This document shows positions 42,041 to 51,751 of a DNA stretch of 64,000 nt, piece by piece; position 1 is the stretch's first letter, and the number at the start of each line of letters is the position of its first letter. Both the position numbers and the translations under genes were made by a program. The notes under the pieces were generated by a model. That model searched no databases and was not told the origin of the DNA. It was given only the letters and a program-made list of their open reading frames with translations. Origin of the DNA: Bradyrhizobium rifense (GTDB lineage: Bacteria > Pseudomonadota > Alphaproteobacteria > Rhizobiales > Xanthobacteraceae); the NCBI RefSeq assembly GCF_008123425.1, contig NZ_VSSS01000024.1, positions 259,374 to 323,373 of the forward strand, written 5' to 3'.

Positions 42041-43468
42041 TTACTCGGCACGCCAGGTCGATGGCGACAGCATGATCAGCACGCAGATCACGGCATAGGC
42101 GGCGAGCGATACCGTGACCATGGCGGCGAGCCCGGTCATTCCCGCGCCGAAATACGCAACCGCAATCCAGCCGCCGCCGGCCGCAATCAGGATGCGCGCG
42201 ACAGCGGACAGCAGAGGGCCCATCGCCCGCCCCGTGCCTTGCGCGGCGAACGACGTGACGAAGCCGAAGCCCAGCGCGGCATAGGCGGGAGCCACGATGC
42301 GTAAATAGGTCATGCCCTCGCTCACCACGTCTGCGTCGTGGCTGAAAAGATGCAGCCACGCCGTCGGAAAGACCGCAACCAGCAGTCCGATCGAGCCGGT
42401 CATGATCAGGCCGGCGGCGCCGCTGACCCAGCCGATCCTTTGCGCCCGCGCGGTCTGGCCTGCGCCCATGTTGACGCCGACCATGGTCAGCGTCGCCGTG
42501 CTGATGCCGAACAGCAGCGGGATCATGATGTAGTCGAGCCGCGAAGCGATGCCGTAGCCGGCCAGCGCCGATGTTCCGAACAGGCCGACCGCTCCGGTGA
42601 CGAGGATGACGGTGAGATTGGTCAGCACGGCATTGAACGCGGTCGGGATGCCGACCTTCAACATGTCGCCGAAAATCTTTGCACGGAGCGGTACGATGTG
42701 CAGCCTCAGGCCGGATGCGCCCGAGGACATGTAGCGCAGCAGGAACAGCATGGCCGCGCCGTAATAGAGGCCGAAGGCAATGCCGGCGCCGCCGATGCCG
42801 AGGCTTGGGACGGGCCCGAAGCCGAAGATCAGCAGCGGCGACACCGGGATCGTCACGATCGCGCCGATCAGCGTCACCAGCGCCGGCACCTTGACGTTGC
42901 CGGAGCCGCGTAGCGCGGCCGCCTGGAGGTTAACGATCCACACGGGAATCGCGCCCGCGAACAGATAACTCGAATAGGTGATGGCCGCGTCGAGCGCGCC
43001 GTCGCGGCCGCCAAGGGCGCGGAACAACGCCGGGCCGCCGAAGTGCACCCCCAGCGTGAACAGCGCGCCCGCGATGATGGCAAGCACGATGGCGTGGAAC
43101 AGTGCCGCATCCGCATCGTCGCGGCGGCCGGCGCCGACCGCGCGCGCCACCGACGAGGCCACGCCGGAGCCGAACCCGCCGTTCGACATCATGGTCATCA
43201 GCATGAAGATCGGGAACACCAGCGCAGCACCGGCCAGCGCATCGGTACCGAGATAGCCGACATAATAGGCCTCCGCGATGTTGACCGCGGTCTGCGCCAC
43301 CAGAACGGTCACGGTCGGCAGCGCGAGCTTGAGCAAGGTCGGCAGGATCGGTGCCGTCAGAAGCGCGGCGCGCCGCTGATCGGCCGAAGTCGGCGCGGTG
43401 CGAGGCGCGCTGCGAGCCGGCGCCTCCATTGCTGACAAGGGCGGTGCGGCGACGTCCTCGACTGACAT
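42041..43468 (-). CDS. MATE family efflux transporter
   Basis: 475 aa, twelve membrane segments in two MatE repeats. N-terminal repeat has LKLALPTVTVLVAQTAVNIA, YVGYLGTDALAGAALVFPIF; second repeat LKVGIPTAFNAVLTNLTVIL. A proline- and alanine-rich cytoplasmic N-terminus precedes. Exports cationic drugs or metabolites with Na+ or H+. Divergent from tetR across a palindromic operator, so it is probably under that repressor. Confidence 0.92.
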   Translation of the reverse strand: MSVEDVAAPPLSAMEAPARSAPRTAPTSADQRRAALLTAPILPTLLKLALPTVTVLVAQTAVNIAEAYYVGYLGTDALAGAALVFPIFMLMTMMSNGGFGSGVASSVARAVGAGRRDDADAALFHAIVLAIIAGALFTLGVHFGGPALFRALGGRDGALDAAITYSSYLFAGAIPVWIVNLQAAALRGSGNVKVPALVTLIGAIVTIPVSPLLIFGFGPVPSLGIGGAGIAFGLYYGAAMLFLLRYMSSGASGLRLHIVPLRAKIFGDMLKVGIPTAFNAVLTNLTVILVTGAVGLFGTSALAGYGIASRLDYIMIPLLFGISTATLTMVGVNMGAGQTARAQRIGWVSGAAGLIMTGSIGLLVAVFPTAWLHLFSHDADVVSEGMTYLRIVAPAYAALGFGFVTSFAAQGTGRAMGPLLSAVARILIAAGGGWIAVAYFGAGMTGLAAMVTVSLAAYAVICVLIMLSPSTWRAE

Positions 43469-43513
43469 TCCTGAGGTCCTGTTGCTCTTCGGGCTGTCGC
43501 CGGTGCGTCAACC

Positions 43514-43556
43514 ATTGCATTACGTCCATAATGCTTTATTATGATCGTAATGCAAT
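43514..43556. promoter_or_regulatory. Nested palindromic operator between MATE gene and tetR
   Basis: ATTGCATTACG (43514-43524) repeats inversely as CGTAATGCAAT (43546-43556); inside it CATAAT (43527-43532) pairs with ATTATG (43538-43543). It can also be read as two overlapping-oriented TetR-type sites, GCATTACG-N2-CATAATGC and its inverted relative. It lies 46 bases upstream of the MATE start and 66 upstream of tetR, a typical autoregulatory site. Confidence 0.8.
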
Positions 43557-43621
43557 AGAAAATCGCTCACGATCCTGTGGCCAGCACTTCCAGGGCGGAC
43601 GACAGGAGGGAGTTAGGGCCC

Positions 43622-44197
43622 ATGCGCTACGACAAGGGACACAAGGACGAAACCCGCCGGCATATCCTCGATGTCGCCTCCGCGCAGTTCCGCGAGAGCG
43701 GCATCGCCGCGGTTGGCCTTGCCGGCATCATGTCGGAGGCGGGCCTCACCAACGGCGCCTTCTACTCGCACTTCGCCTCCAAGGAGGATCTGGTCCGGGA
43801 GGTGCTCACCGATGCACTCACCCGGCGCGAGGAGCGGCACAAAGCCAATCTGGAAAACGGCGTCGCGCTCGAGACCACAATCCGCGACTATCTTTCGACG
43901 CGGCATCGCGACCGCGCCGGGACAGGCTGCCCGACCGCCGCGCTCGTCGCCGAGATCGCGCGGCATCCGAAAGCGACGCGTGACGCTTTCACCGGCAAGG
44001 TCTCCGACATCCTCACGCTGGTGGCGGAGCAGATCCGGCAGGGCTCCGCGGACGACCGGCGGCGCAAGGCGATCACGATCTACGCGACCATGGTCGGCGC
44101 ATTGCAATTGTCACGCGCGGTCAATGACAAGCCATTGTCCGATGAGATCCTGGAGAATGCGGTGGAAGCGGCGGTCGCCATGGCGAACGAGCAATAG
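43622..44197 (+). CDS. TetR family repressor
   Basis: 191 aa from the ATG at 43622 behind AGGAGGGAGTTAGGG; an upstream GTG/ATG extension is rejected. Helix-turn-helix at about 12-60: ETRRHILDVASAQFRESGIA, AVGLAGIMSEAGLTNGAFYS, HFASKEDLVREVL. The C-terminal ligand domain ends ILENAVEAAVAMANEQ. It stops 13 bases from the convergent RND gene. Expected to bind the palindrome in front of it and to control itself, the MATE gene and perhaps the RND pump. Confidence 0.9.
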   Translation: MRYDKGHKDETRRHILDVASAQFRESGIAAVGLAGIMSEAGLTNGAFYSHFASKEDLVREVLTDALTRREERHKANLENGVALETTIRDYLSTRHRDRAGTGCPTAALVAEIARHPKATRDAFTGKVSDILTLVAEQIRQGSADDRRRKAITIYATMVGALQLSRAVNDKPLSDEILENAVEAAVAMANEQ

Positions 44198-44210
44198 TTC
44201 GGACTGATTC

Positions 44211-47200
44211 CTAGGGCTTTTCCGACGATTGTTTCTTGCTCGACAGCCGCTTTATGGCTTCTCGCCAGTTCTGGAATGTCACGTAGAGCATCGGCACCAG
44301 AAAAATGCCGATCGAACTCGCCGCGAGCATGCCCCCGAACACCGCCGTGCCGACGGCCCTGCGGCTAATCTCGGCGGCGCCGGTCGCGACCACCAACGGC
44401 ACCAGACCGAGGATGAAGGCGATCGAAGTCATCATGACGGCACGAAAGCGCATCTGCGATCCCAAGACCGCCGCGTCCACCACCGACTGACCCGCTTCGC
44501 GCTGCTCCTTGGCGAACTCGACGATCAGGATGCCGTTCTTGGCCGCGAGCGCGATCAGCACCACGAGGCCGATCTGGCCGTAGAGATCGAGATTGAGGCC
44601 GGCAATCTTGATGGCGAGATAGGAGCCGAGCACGCCGACCGTAACCGCCAGCAGCACCGGCACCGGAATGGTCCAACTCTCGTACAGCGCAACCAGGAAG
44701 AGATAGGCGAACAGCACCGCGAGACCGAGGATGATCCCGGTCTGCCCGGAGGCAGCCTGCTCCTGATAGGCCGTCCCGGTCCATTCATAGGAGTAGCCGG
44801 CCGGTAGGGTCGATTTCGACAACTCCTCCATGGCCGCAATCGCCGTTCCTGAGGAGACGCCGGCCGCTGGCCCGCCATTGATCGTCACCGAGCGGTAGTT
44901 ATTGTAGCGGGTGATGACCTGCGGTCCGGTAACGATCCTCAGGCTCGCGATCGAACGGATCGGCACCATCTCGCCGGTCGCATTGCGCACATAGATCTGC
45001 CAGATATCAGGAATGTCGCCGCGATTGGCGGCCTCGCCCTGCACGTTGACCTGCCAGGTGCGGCCAAACAAATTGAAGTTGTTGACGTAGATGCCGCCGA
45101 GCGTGGCCTGAAGCGCTGTGAAAACGTCGCTCATGTTGAGGCCGAGGGCCTGGGCCTTGGCCCGATCGATGTCGAGATAGATCGACGGATTGGTCGCGGT
45201 GAAAGTCGAGAACACACGGGTCAGCCGCGGATCGCGGTTGGCGGCGCCGACCAGCCCGCCCATCACACTGCCGAGCGCGGCCGGATCCTGACCTTCGAGC
45301 GCGTCGAGCTGATACTCGAATCCGCCCGAGGTCGACAGCCCGATGATCGGAGGCAGGTTGAACGGCAGGATGTTGGCCTGACGAATTTGCGCGCCCTCAC
45401 CGAATGTCCGCCGGATCGTTGCCTGCACCGTATCGGTTGCCGCCTGACGATCCGCGAACGGCTTCATACGCGCGACGATGAAGGCTGCGTTCGGCTCGTT
45501 GCCGCCGTCGAGCAACGAGAAGCCGATGATCGCGAGCACGTGGTCGATCTGGGGCATCTTCTTCAGCAGGGCCTCGACCTGCTTGGCGACCTGGCTGGTG
45601 CGTGCCACCGAGGCGCCGTCGGGCAATTGCACGGCGATGAAGAACGCTCCCTGATCTTCCTCGGGCAGGAATCCCGTCGGCGTGATCTTCGCTACGCCGA
45701 AAATGCCGCCGGCGAACACCAGCACCGCAACCAGTGACAACACGGACACCCGCAGCAGCCGGCCCACGACGCCGGCATAGCGGTCGCGAACCCAGTCGAT
45801 GCCGCCAAGCACGCGGCCCATGATGCCGTGGCGTGGCCCGGTATGGCGCAGGAACACCGCGCACAGCGCCGGCGACAAGGTCAATGCGTTCAGGGCGGAG
45901 ATGACCATGGCCGCGCTGATCGTCACCGCGAACTGCCGGAACAGCGTTCCGGAGATGCCGGGAATGAAGGCGATCGGGACGAACACCGACAGCAGCACCA
46001 GCGAGATCGCGATGATCGGAGCCGTGATCTGGCTCATCGCCTTCTTGGTTGCGTCCGCGGGAGAGAGATCGGGCTCTTCCTCCATCACCCGTTCGACGTT
46101 CTCGACCACGACGATGGCATCGTCGACCACGATGCCGATCGCAAGCACCATCGCGAGCAGAGATACGGTATTGGCGGAGTAACCGAGCGCAAGCAGCACG
46201 GCAAAGGCGCCAATCAGGCTGACGGGCACGGCAACCGCCGGAATGATCGTCGCGCGCAAATTCCCGAGAAACAGGAACACGACGATCACAACGAGAACGA
46301 AGGCCTCGCCGAGCGTCTTCAGCACCTCCTTGATCGTGTCGGACACGAAGGTCGTGGAATCGTACTGGACGAGATAGCTCAGGCCCGGCGGAAAGCGGGC
46401 CGACGCCTTGGTCAAGGTATCCTGCACCGCTTTCGCCGTCGTCACCGCGTTGGCGCCCGGCGCCAGATAAATACCGATTGGCACGCCGGGATTGCCGTCG
46501 ATGCGGGACTCGCTGTCCATGTTCTGGGCGCCGATCTCGACCCGGGCAACATCCTTGATGCGCAGCACCGATCCGTCCGTGTTGGCCCGCAGCACGATGT
46601 TGCCGAACTGGGTCGAGGTCGTGAGGCGCCCCTGCGTCTGAACGTTGAACTGGAATTGCTGCTCGTCGCTGATCGGGCGCGCGCCAATGCGGCCGACTGG
46701 AGCCTGGACGCTCTGCGCGCGGATTGCCGCAATGACGTCGGAGGGTGCGAGATTGAGGCTGGTCAAGCGCTGCGTATCGAACCAGATCCGCATCGAATAG
46801 TTCAGCTTGGCAAACAGCGTCGCCTGGCCGACGCCGGGCGTCCGGGAGATCGCGTCCAGAACGTTGATGATGGCATAATTGGTGATGAACAGCGGATCCT
46901 GCGCACCGTTGTTGCTGTAGAGCACGATGAACTGCAGCACGGCGGAGGATTTTTTCTGCACGGTCAGGCCTTGTGCCTGGACCTCCGTCGGAAGCTGTGC
47001 AAGCGCGCTCTGCACCCGGTTGTTGACGTTGACCGTATTGATGTCGGGATTGCTGCCGAGCGCAAACGACACGGTCAGCGTATAGCTGCCGTCGTTGCCG
47101 CTGGTCGACTTCATATAGAGCATCTTGTCGACGCCGACGACTTGCGCCTCGAGCGGCTGCGCGACACTGGACTCCACGACCTCGGCCGACGCGCCGGGGA

Positions 47201-47348
47201 AATTGGCGCTGACGGTCACCTGCGGCGGCACGATATCGGGGAATTGCGCCACTGGAATCTGCAACAGCGCGAGCGCGCCCGCAATCGTGATGACGAACGC
47301 GATGACGATCGCAAGCCGCGGGCGGTCGACGAAGACGGACGAGATCAT
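44211..47348 (-). CDS. RND multidrug efflux transporter (AcrB/MexB type)
   Basis: 1045 aa trimeric inner-membrane antiporter. Starts [20 protein letters not shown]; twelve membrane segments with two large periplasmic loops. Proton-relay segment [20 protein letters not shown] carries the paired Asp in membrane segment 4. Other motifs: [20 protein letters not shown] and [20 protein letters not shown]. Length is normal. Overlaps the fusion-protein gene by 4 bases. No outer-membrane channel gene is adjacent. Confidence 0.95.
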   Translation of the reverse strand: MISSVFVDRPRLAIVIAFVITIAGALALLQIPVAQFPDIVPPQVTVSANFPGASAEVVESSVAQPLEAQVVGVDKMLYMKSTSGNDGSYTLTVSFALGSNPDINTVNVNNRVQSALAQLPTEVQAQGLTVQKKSSAVLQFIVLYSNNGAQDPLFITNYAIINVLDAISRTPGVGQATLFAKLNYSMRIWFDTQRLTSLNLAPSDVIAAIRAQSVQAPVGRIGARPISDEQQFQFNVQTQGRLTTSTQFGNIVLRANTDGSVLRIKDVARVEIGAQNMDSESRIDGNPGVPIGIYLAPGANAVTTAKAVQDTLTKASARFPPGLSYLVQYDSTTFVSDTIKEVLKTLGEAFVLVVIVVFLFLGNLRATIIPAVAVPVSLIGAFAVLLALGYSANTVSLLAMVLAIGIVVDDAIVVVENVERVMEEEPDLSPADATKKAMSQITAPIIAISLVLLSVFVPIAFIPGISGTLFRQFAVTISAAMVISALNALTLSPALCAVFLRHTGPRHGIMGRVLGGIDWVRDRYAGVVGRLLRVSVLSLVAVLVFAGGIFGVAKITPTGFLPEEDQGAFFIAVQLPDGASVARTSQVAKQVEALLKKMPQIDHVLAIIGFSLLDGGNEPNAAFIVARMKPFADRQAATDTVQATIRRTFGEGAQIRQANILPFNLPPIIGLSTSGGFEYQLDALEGQDPAALGSVMGGLVGAANRDPRLTRVFSTFTATNPSIYLDIDRAKAQALGLNMSDVFTALQATLGGIYVNNFNLFGRTWQVNVQGEAANRGDIPDIWQIYVRNATGEMVPIRSIASLRIVTGPQVITRYNNYRSVTINGGPAAGVSSGTAIAAMEELSKSTLPAGYSYEWTGTAYQEQAASGQTGIILGLAVLFAYLFLVALYESWTIPVPVLLAVTVGVLGSYLAIKIAGLNLDLYGQIGLVVLIALAAKNGILIVEFAKEQREAGQSVVDAAVLGSQMRFRAVMMTSIAFILGLVPLVVATGAAEISRRAVGTAVFGGMLAASSIGIFLVPMLYVTFQNWREAIKRLSSKKQSSEKP

Positions 47349-48595
47349 GGGGCGTTGCCCACCGGCTTCGGCCCGATGCCGTTGCTGGCCTTTTGGCCGC
47401 CGGCATCGTCCGCAGTCGCCTTCATGCTGGATTGCAACAATGCGCTCGCCGGGCCGGGCGATACAGGCTGTCCCACCCGCACCCGCTGGAGACCTTCGAC
47501 GATGACTTTTTCGCCAAGCTTGAGACCAGACGTAATCGAGGCGACGGTTGAGGTGGACTGCCCAAGCTGAATACGCCGCTGCTCGGCCTTGTTGTCGTCA
47601 CCTACCACGTAGACGTAATCACCCTGCTGGTCCGAGAGCACCGCCGCGCGGGGAATCGCCAAAACCTCGACCGGCTCTACGCCTTCCAGAAGGACCGTAA
47701 CAAACTCGTTATCGGTCAGCTCGCGCACGGATCCCTGGGTCGCAGACCGCTCATAGAGTGGAGGATTTGGAATCGTGCCACGCAGCGTGATTGTATCGGT
47801 ATTCTGGGCGATGGTGTTGTTGACGAAATTGAGCTGGCCGGCCTGCTCGTAAAGGCGACCGTCCGACAATCGGATTCGGATCACGACCGCCTTGAACCCG
47901 CCGCGCGTCACATAGCGCTCGCGCAAGATCAAAGCCTCGCGCACAGACACTGGGAAGACCACGTACATCGGGTCCTGGCTGACGATTGTGGTCAGCACGC
48001 CCGAACTCGGCGAAACGACGTTGCCCTGCGTCACCGCCGTGCGACCGATCATGCCGTCAACCGGCGAACGGATCTGGGTGTAATCGAGGTTGATTTGCGA
48101 CAGGTCGACCTGCGCCTGAGCACCCTGGACCTGGGCTTCGAGGCTTTGCTGATTGGCGACCGCGGCATCGTAAGTTGACTGCTGGCCGGCCGGACCGCCC
48201 AGCAACGTCCTTGCACGGTCCGTCGTCAGCTTGGCGTTGGCGAGCGTCGCCTGCAACTGGGCGACTTGGGCCTTCTTGGCGGCAAGGTCCGCCTCGAAGG
48301 GGCCACGCTCAAGTTCGTAGAGCAAATCGCCGGTCTTCACCTCGGCGCCCTCGACAAAATTGCGCTTCTCCAGGAAGGCGGTCACGCGGGCAACCACGCT
48401 GACACGGTCTGGAGATTCGATGCGCCCCAAAAACTCGTTCGATTGGGTAACGGGCCGATTGACCGTTTCCATCACGCCCACCGCCGGCGGGGCGGCTTGG
48501 CCCGTCTGCGCCTTCGCGGGGCTGAGCACACCGAGCGAGGCCATTCCCATCACGACAGCACCGGCAACCCGATTGATCGTCATCTTCGTGCTCAT
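47345..48595 (-). CDS. RND efflux membrane fusion protein (AcrA type)
   Basis: 416 aa from the ATG at 48595. Signal region [20 protein letters not shown] and AQ. Lipoyl/barrel-sandwich halves [20 protein letters not shown] and [20 protein letters not shown], a helical hairpin between them ([20 protein letters not shown]), then beta-barrel and membrane-proximal domains. No lipobox Cys. First gene of the pump operon. Upstream lies the relic of a tetR-like gene. Confidence 0.93.
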   Translation of the reverse strand: MSTKMTINRVAGAVVMGMASLGVLSPAKAQTGQAAPPAVGVMETVNRPVTQSNEFLGRIESPDRVSVVARVTAFLEKRNFVEGAEVKTGDLLYELERGPFEADLAAKKAQVAQLQATLANAKLTTDRARTLLGGPAGQQSTYDAAVANQQSLEAQVQGAQAQVDLSQINLDYTQIRSPVDGMIGRTAVTQGNVVSPSSGVLTTIVSQDPMYVVFPVSVREALILRERYVTRGGFKAVVIRIRLSDGRLYEQAGQLNFVNNTIAQNTDTITLRGTIPNPPLYERSATQGSVRELTDNEFVTVLLEGVEPVEVLAIPRAAVLSDQQGDYVYVVGDDNKAEQRRIQLGQSTSTVASITSGLKLGEKVIVEGLQRVRVGQPVSPGPASALLQSSMKATADDAGGQKASNGIGPKPVGNAP

Positions 48596-48881
48596 GCCGC
48601 CGTGACTCCCGGTCCAACCGGGAGACATGCTCGCAAACCACCGGCAGAGACGCAATAGTCGGAAACGGGCTCGCGTAGGCTCTCATTTCAAGGGTCAATT
48701 CACTTTATCGGGAACCAATCCGGCGCGGCCCAATTCACGGTTGGCGCGCATCCGCGCGCCTCGGCCGATGAGGCTTTCCCGCGAGATAACAATTTGTCAG
48801 ATTTCGTTGACTTCATTAGTCGCAGAAGCGCGGCGAAGCACCTGAATCTCAGGCAGCATTTTGCACAGGAGCTTCGTGACC

Positions 48882-48917
48882 GCAGCAATGAATCTCTGGC
48901 CGTTGCAACACAGCGAA
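48882..48917. repeat. 36-bp direct repeat, copy 1
   Basis: GCAGCAATGAATCTCTGGCC... ending ACACAGCGAA; matches the copy at 49023 with a single mismatch (C/T). It directly adjoins the tetR remnant. Confidence 0.8.
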
Positions 48918-48978
48918 GTCCGGCGAACTCCTGGAGAATGCGGTGGAAGCGGCGGTTGCCATTGCCAACGAACGCTGA
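48918..48978 (+). pseudogene. 3' remnant of a second tetR gene
   Basis: The frame SGELLENAVEAAVAIANER ending in TGA mirrors the C-terminus SDEILENAVEAAVAMANEQ of the TetR at 43622. Twenty-six bases are identical (48931-48956 against 44150-44175). No upstream part of a TetR gene is present, so it is a deletion or recombination scar. A lost divergent repressor of the RND operon is the simplest explanation. Confidence 0.7.
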
Positions 48979-49022
48979 TGCGTTCGAATTACCCGGCCGC
49001 CATCTGTGGCGGTTTGGAGGCA

Positions 49023-49058
49023 GCAGTAATGAATCTCTGGCCGTTGCAACACAGCGAA
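49023..49058. repeat. 36-bp direct repeat, copy 2
   Basis: GCAGTAATGAATCTCTGGCC... ending ACACAGCGAA. Lies 141 bases from copy 1. The two copies bracket the tetR remnant. Confidence 0.8.
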
Positions 49059-49133
49059 ACTTGAAGTGCCCTCGGCGGCCGGGTTAGCGTCTGCACGCGG
49101 CCTTACAACTTCCCCAAGTTCGCTGAGTTCGCA

Positions 49134-49174
49134 CTGGACCCGTCGCCTGAACCTGTTGTCAGGCGACGGTCCAG
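49134..49174 (-). terminator. Hairpin after DUF1330 gene
   Basis: A 16-bp stem with one bulged C: CTGGACC(C)GTCGCCTGA (49134-49150) and TCAGGCGACGGTCCAG (49159-49174). It is 16 bases beyond the DUF1330 stop on the minus strand. On the plus strand it is followed by TTTCCTT. Confidence 0.65.
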
Positions 49175-49190
49175 TTTCCTTCAAGACGGT

Positions 49191-49478
49191 CTAATCAAGC
49201 CCCTCGACCGCCACCATGTGGCGCTCGGACGTGCCAATGGTGTATTTGAGCGCCTCCGAATATTCGGGCGAGTTGTAGCATTTCACTGCGGCATCGAGGC
49301 TCGGGAAGCGCGCAACGATGCTGCGTTCGTAATTGCCGCCCTCGAGGATCACCTGCTTGCCGCCGCGCGCGAGAAACACGCCGCCATGCTTCTCGATGGC
49401 AGGCCCGGCGAGAGCGGCGTACTTCCCGTAGGTCTCGGGATCGATCACGTGAACGCGTGCGCACCAATAGGTAGACAT
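49191..49478 (-). CDS. DUF1330 domain protein
   Basis: 95 aa, small alpha/beta protein of the dimeric ferredoxin-like DUF1330 family. YWCARVHVIDPETYGKYAAL, then GGVFLARGGKQVILEGGNYE, RSIVARFPSLDAAVKCYNSP and SPEYSEALKYTIGTSERHMV are typical. Function unknown; often next to oxidoreductases. Ten bases downstream of the dehydrogenase gene. Confidence 0.9.
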   Translation of the reverse strand: MSTYWCARVHVIDPETYGKYAALAGPAIEKHGGVFLARGGKQVILEGGNYERSIVARFPSLDAAVKCYNSPEYSEALKYTIGTSERHMVAVEGLD

Positions 49479-49488
49479 GGGTTTTCCT

Positions 49489-50409
49489 TCATGATTGGGA
49501 GGACGAAACGGGTGACGCGCCTGCGCCGCTGTGACGGTCGAAACCGTTCATGTGCTCCAGCACCGCGCAGACCGACGCGGTATCGCGCGCCGCAAAGCCG
49601 AGCGCCTCGCCGGCGTGATAGAGCTGCTCGGCCGCTGAGTAGACCGGCAGTGCGCAGCCAAGCTCGGCGGCGAAGGCCGAGATGATCGAGAGATCCTTCA
49701 GATGCGTCCGGATGGTCGCGGTCGGATTGTCGTAATTTGCGTCACGCATCAGCGGCCCGCGCATCTGGAACATGCGCGATGTCCCTGCGCTGTCGGCAAG
49801 GGTATCGTAAACGAGGCCAGGATCGATCCCCGCTTTCATACCGAGCAGCATCGCTTCGGCTGCTGCGGCGTTGTGGATCGTCACCAGATGATTGGCGATG
49901 TATTTCATGATGCTGCCGGTGCCGAACCGGCCGAGATAGACCTGCCGCCGCGACATCCCGGCGAAGGCCGGCCCGCAACGCTTGAACGCCTGCTCGTCGC
50001 CGCTGCCGAGGATCACGAGATCACCGGTTGCGGCCTGCGCACCGGTGCCGCTGACGGGGCAATCGAGCAAGATCTTGCCGGCGCTCTCCATCACGGCGAA
50101 CGCCTCACGCTTGGCGGAGAGCGGCAGCGTCGAGCACTCGATCAGAATCTGTCCGGAGCCACTCGCGCCGGCAACGCTGGCTGCGGCCTCCGCGAGCGCG
50201 GCGCTACCAGGCAGCGAGGCAAAGCTGATCGCGGCGGCCTCGGCGACATCCTTCGGCGACGACAGCGCCTTGCCGCCCATATCGGAAAGACGATCCCGTG
50301 CCGCCGGCACGGGATCGTAGCCAACCACGGCAAAGCCGGCCTTGATCAAATTCCCCGCCATGGCGGAGCCCATGATCCCGATGCCGAGCATGCCGATCGT
50401 TTCAGTCAT
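49489..50409 (-). CDS. Beta-hydroxyacid dehydrogenase (3-hydroxyisobutyrate dehydrogenase family)
   Basis: 306 aa from the ATG at 50409. Nucleotide-binding GIGIMGSAMAGNLIKAGFAV, substrate motif LDCPVSGTGAQAATGDL, and catalytic-lysine region GSIMKYIANHLVTIHNAAAA (Lys in MKYIANH). C-terminal helical domain follows the family. NAD(P)-dependent oxidation of a beta-hydroxyacid or the reverse; exact substrate unknown. Upstream in-frame reading to 50607 lies in the next gene and is rejected. Confidence 0.88.
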   Translation of the reverse strand: MTETIGMLGIGIMGSAMAGNLIKAGFAVVGYDPVPAARDRLSDMGGKALSSPKDVAEAAAISFASLPGSAALAEAAASVAGASGSGQILIECSTLPLSAKREAFAVMESAGKILLDCPVSGTGAQAATGDLVILGSGDEQAFKRCGPAFAGMSRRQVYLGRFGTGSIMKYIANHLVTIHNAAAAEAMLLGMKAGIDPGLVYDTLADSAGTSRMFQMRGPLMRDANYDNPTATIRTHLKDLSIISAFAAELGCALPVYSAAEQLYHAGEALGFAARDTASVCAVLEHMNGFDRHSGAGASPVSSSQS

Positions 50410-50441
50410 GACGTCTCGTTTCTTCTTTTTGAACGGTCTGG

Positions 50442-51722
50442 TCAGTTCTGCGCGGCCTTCTGGGCGCTGGCGAAGGGATAGACCAGGTCGCCGGACTTGT
50501 ACTTCGGCGGGAAGATGATCACTTCCTTGCCGGCCTGGGTGAACTGCTGGATGTCGTTGCCCTTGATGTTGCGGAATTGCACCGCAAACATCCGTGGCTC
50601 GACCCACTCGCCATCGGGACCGAAGGTGATGTCGCCCACCACGGTCTGGAACGTGTTGCCATGGATGTAATTGATCAGCTTCTGCTGATCGACGCCGCCG
50701 GTCTTGGTCACCGCTTCGCCGAGAACCTGGAGCGCCGAGTAGACGAACGCTGGCACGTAATAGCCGAGCGCGTCGACACCGACCTCCGCCGCCTTGGCCT
50801 GGTACTTCTTCAGCATGTCCTCGATACCGGGGAATTTGACGGTCGGCTCGGGGATGTACTGCTCGAAGGAGACGACGCCATTCAGCGCCTCGCCGAGCTG
50901 CTGCTTGATCGCGGCATATTGGGTGCCGACCATGGCACCGCCGAACACCTTCGGCTCGAGATTGATCTCGTGCGCGGTCCGGATGATGCCAACCGTGTCC
51001 GACGGATAGGAGGCGACGAACACCAGGTCCGGCGACGTCGCCTGGAGGGCCTTCAGCACCGGCGTGAAGTTCACCGTCGTCGGCGGATAGACCTTGTCAT
51101 AGACGATGGTGAGACCGAGCCGCTTGGCCTGCGCGCGGGCGCCTTCGAGCGCATTCTTGGCGAATTCCGCATCCGCGCCGACCAGCGCCACAGTGGTCGG
51201 CTTCGGGTCCATCGCGATCGCGTTGTCGAAGAAACCGCGGGTCAGCGAATCCTTGCCGTTCGGTCCATAGGGCTGGATCTGGAAATAGCCGGGATATTTG
51301 AACTGCTCGTTGATGGCGAGCGCGAACATGCCCATGATCAGCCGCTTGTGCTGGATGATCGTCGGCATCGCCGGCGCGGTCTGGTTGGTGTTGTTCGACA
51401 GCAGCAGATCGACCTTGTCGACGTCAAGCAGCTTGGAATAGATGCCGGGCACGAGACCGGGATTGCTCTGGTCGTCATAGGGCACGAGCTCGACCTGCCG
51501 GCCGATCAGGCCGCCGGCCTTGTTGACCTCGTCGGCCCAGATCTGCGCACCGAGCAGCGCCGCCTTGCCGTTGCCGGCGAGCGGCCCGGTCAATTGGATG
51601 CCGAAGCCAATCTTGATCGGATCCGCCGCGCGCGCCGCGCCCGTGAACACATAGAGCGCGGCAATCATTGTCGAGAGCGCCAGTGCGACGCCCCTCAAGC
51701 CAGTCAGCCGAAACATCCTCAC
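50442..51722 (-). CDS. ABC transporter substrate-binding protein (LIV family)
   Basis: 426 aa. GTG at 51722 has GGAGG five bases upstream; an ATG two codons on (51716) is also possible. Signal peptide GVALALSTMIAALYVFTGAA. Periplasmic binding fold of the Peripla_BP_6 family: KIGFGIQLTGPLAGNGKAAL, LVPYDDQSNPGLVPGIYSKL, and LVFVASYPSDTVGIIRTAHE. The C-terminal GPDGEWVEPRMFAVQF is common in this group. Ligand unknown; it is co-encoded with the beta-hydroxyacid dehydrogenase and LIV genes. Confidence 0.9.
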   Translation of the reverse strand: MRMFRLTGLRGVALALSTMIAALYVFTGAARAADPIKIGFGIQLTGPLAGNGKAALLGAQIWADEVNKAGGLIGRQVELVPYDDQSNPGLVPGIYSKLLDVDKVDLLLSNNTNQTAPAMPTIIQHKRLIMGMFALAINEQFKYPGYFQIQPYGPNGKDSLTRGFFDNAIAMDPKPTTVALVGADAEFAKNALEGARAQAKRLGLTIVYDKVYPPTTVNFTPVLKALQATSPDLVFVASYPSDTVGIIRTAHEINLEPKVFGGAMVGTQYAAIKQQLGEALNGVVSFEQYIPEPTVKFPGIEDMLKKYQAKAAEVGVDALGYYVPAFVYSALQVLGEAVTKTGGVDQQKLINYIHGNTFQTVVGDITFGPDGEWVEPRMFAVQFRNIKGNDIQQFTQAGKEVIIFPPKYKSGDLVYPFASAQKAAQN

Positions 51723-51751
51723 GTCGTCCTCCCTGTTTTCTATTTTGAGTT

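Larger units (their letters stand above)
48596..49190. other. Non-coding interval with tetR relic and repeats
   Basis: 595 bp. It holds the promoter of the RND operon (minus), a palindrome-like ACAATTTGT (48789-48797), two 36-base direct repeats, a tetR 3' remnant, and a hairpin near 49134. Several short ORFs here are not credible. Confidence 0.6.

Noticed and set aside
45397-47406. 669-codon minus-strand frame and 580-codon plus-strand frame within the RND gene
   Set aside because: Other-frame shadows of the RND transporter; dominated by Arg, Ala and Pro with no domains.
48700-49184. Several short ORFs on both strands upstream of the RND operon
   Set aside because: They run over direct repeats and the tetR remnant, lack ribosome sites and have no recognisable sequence.
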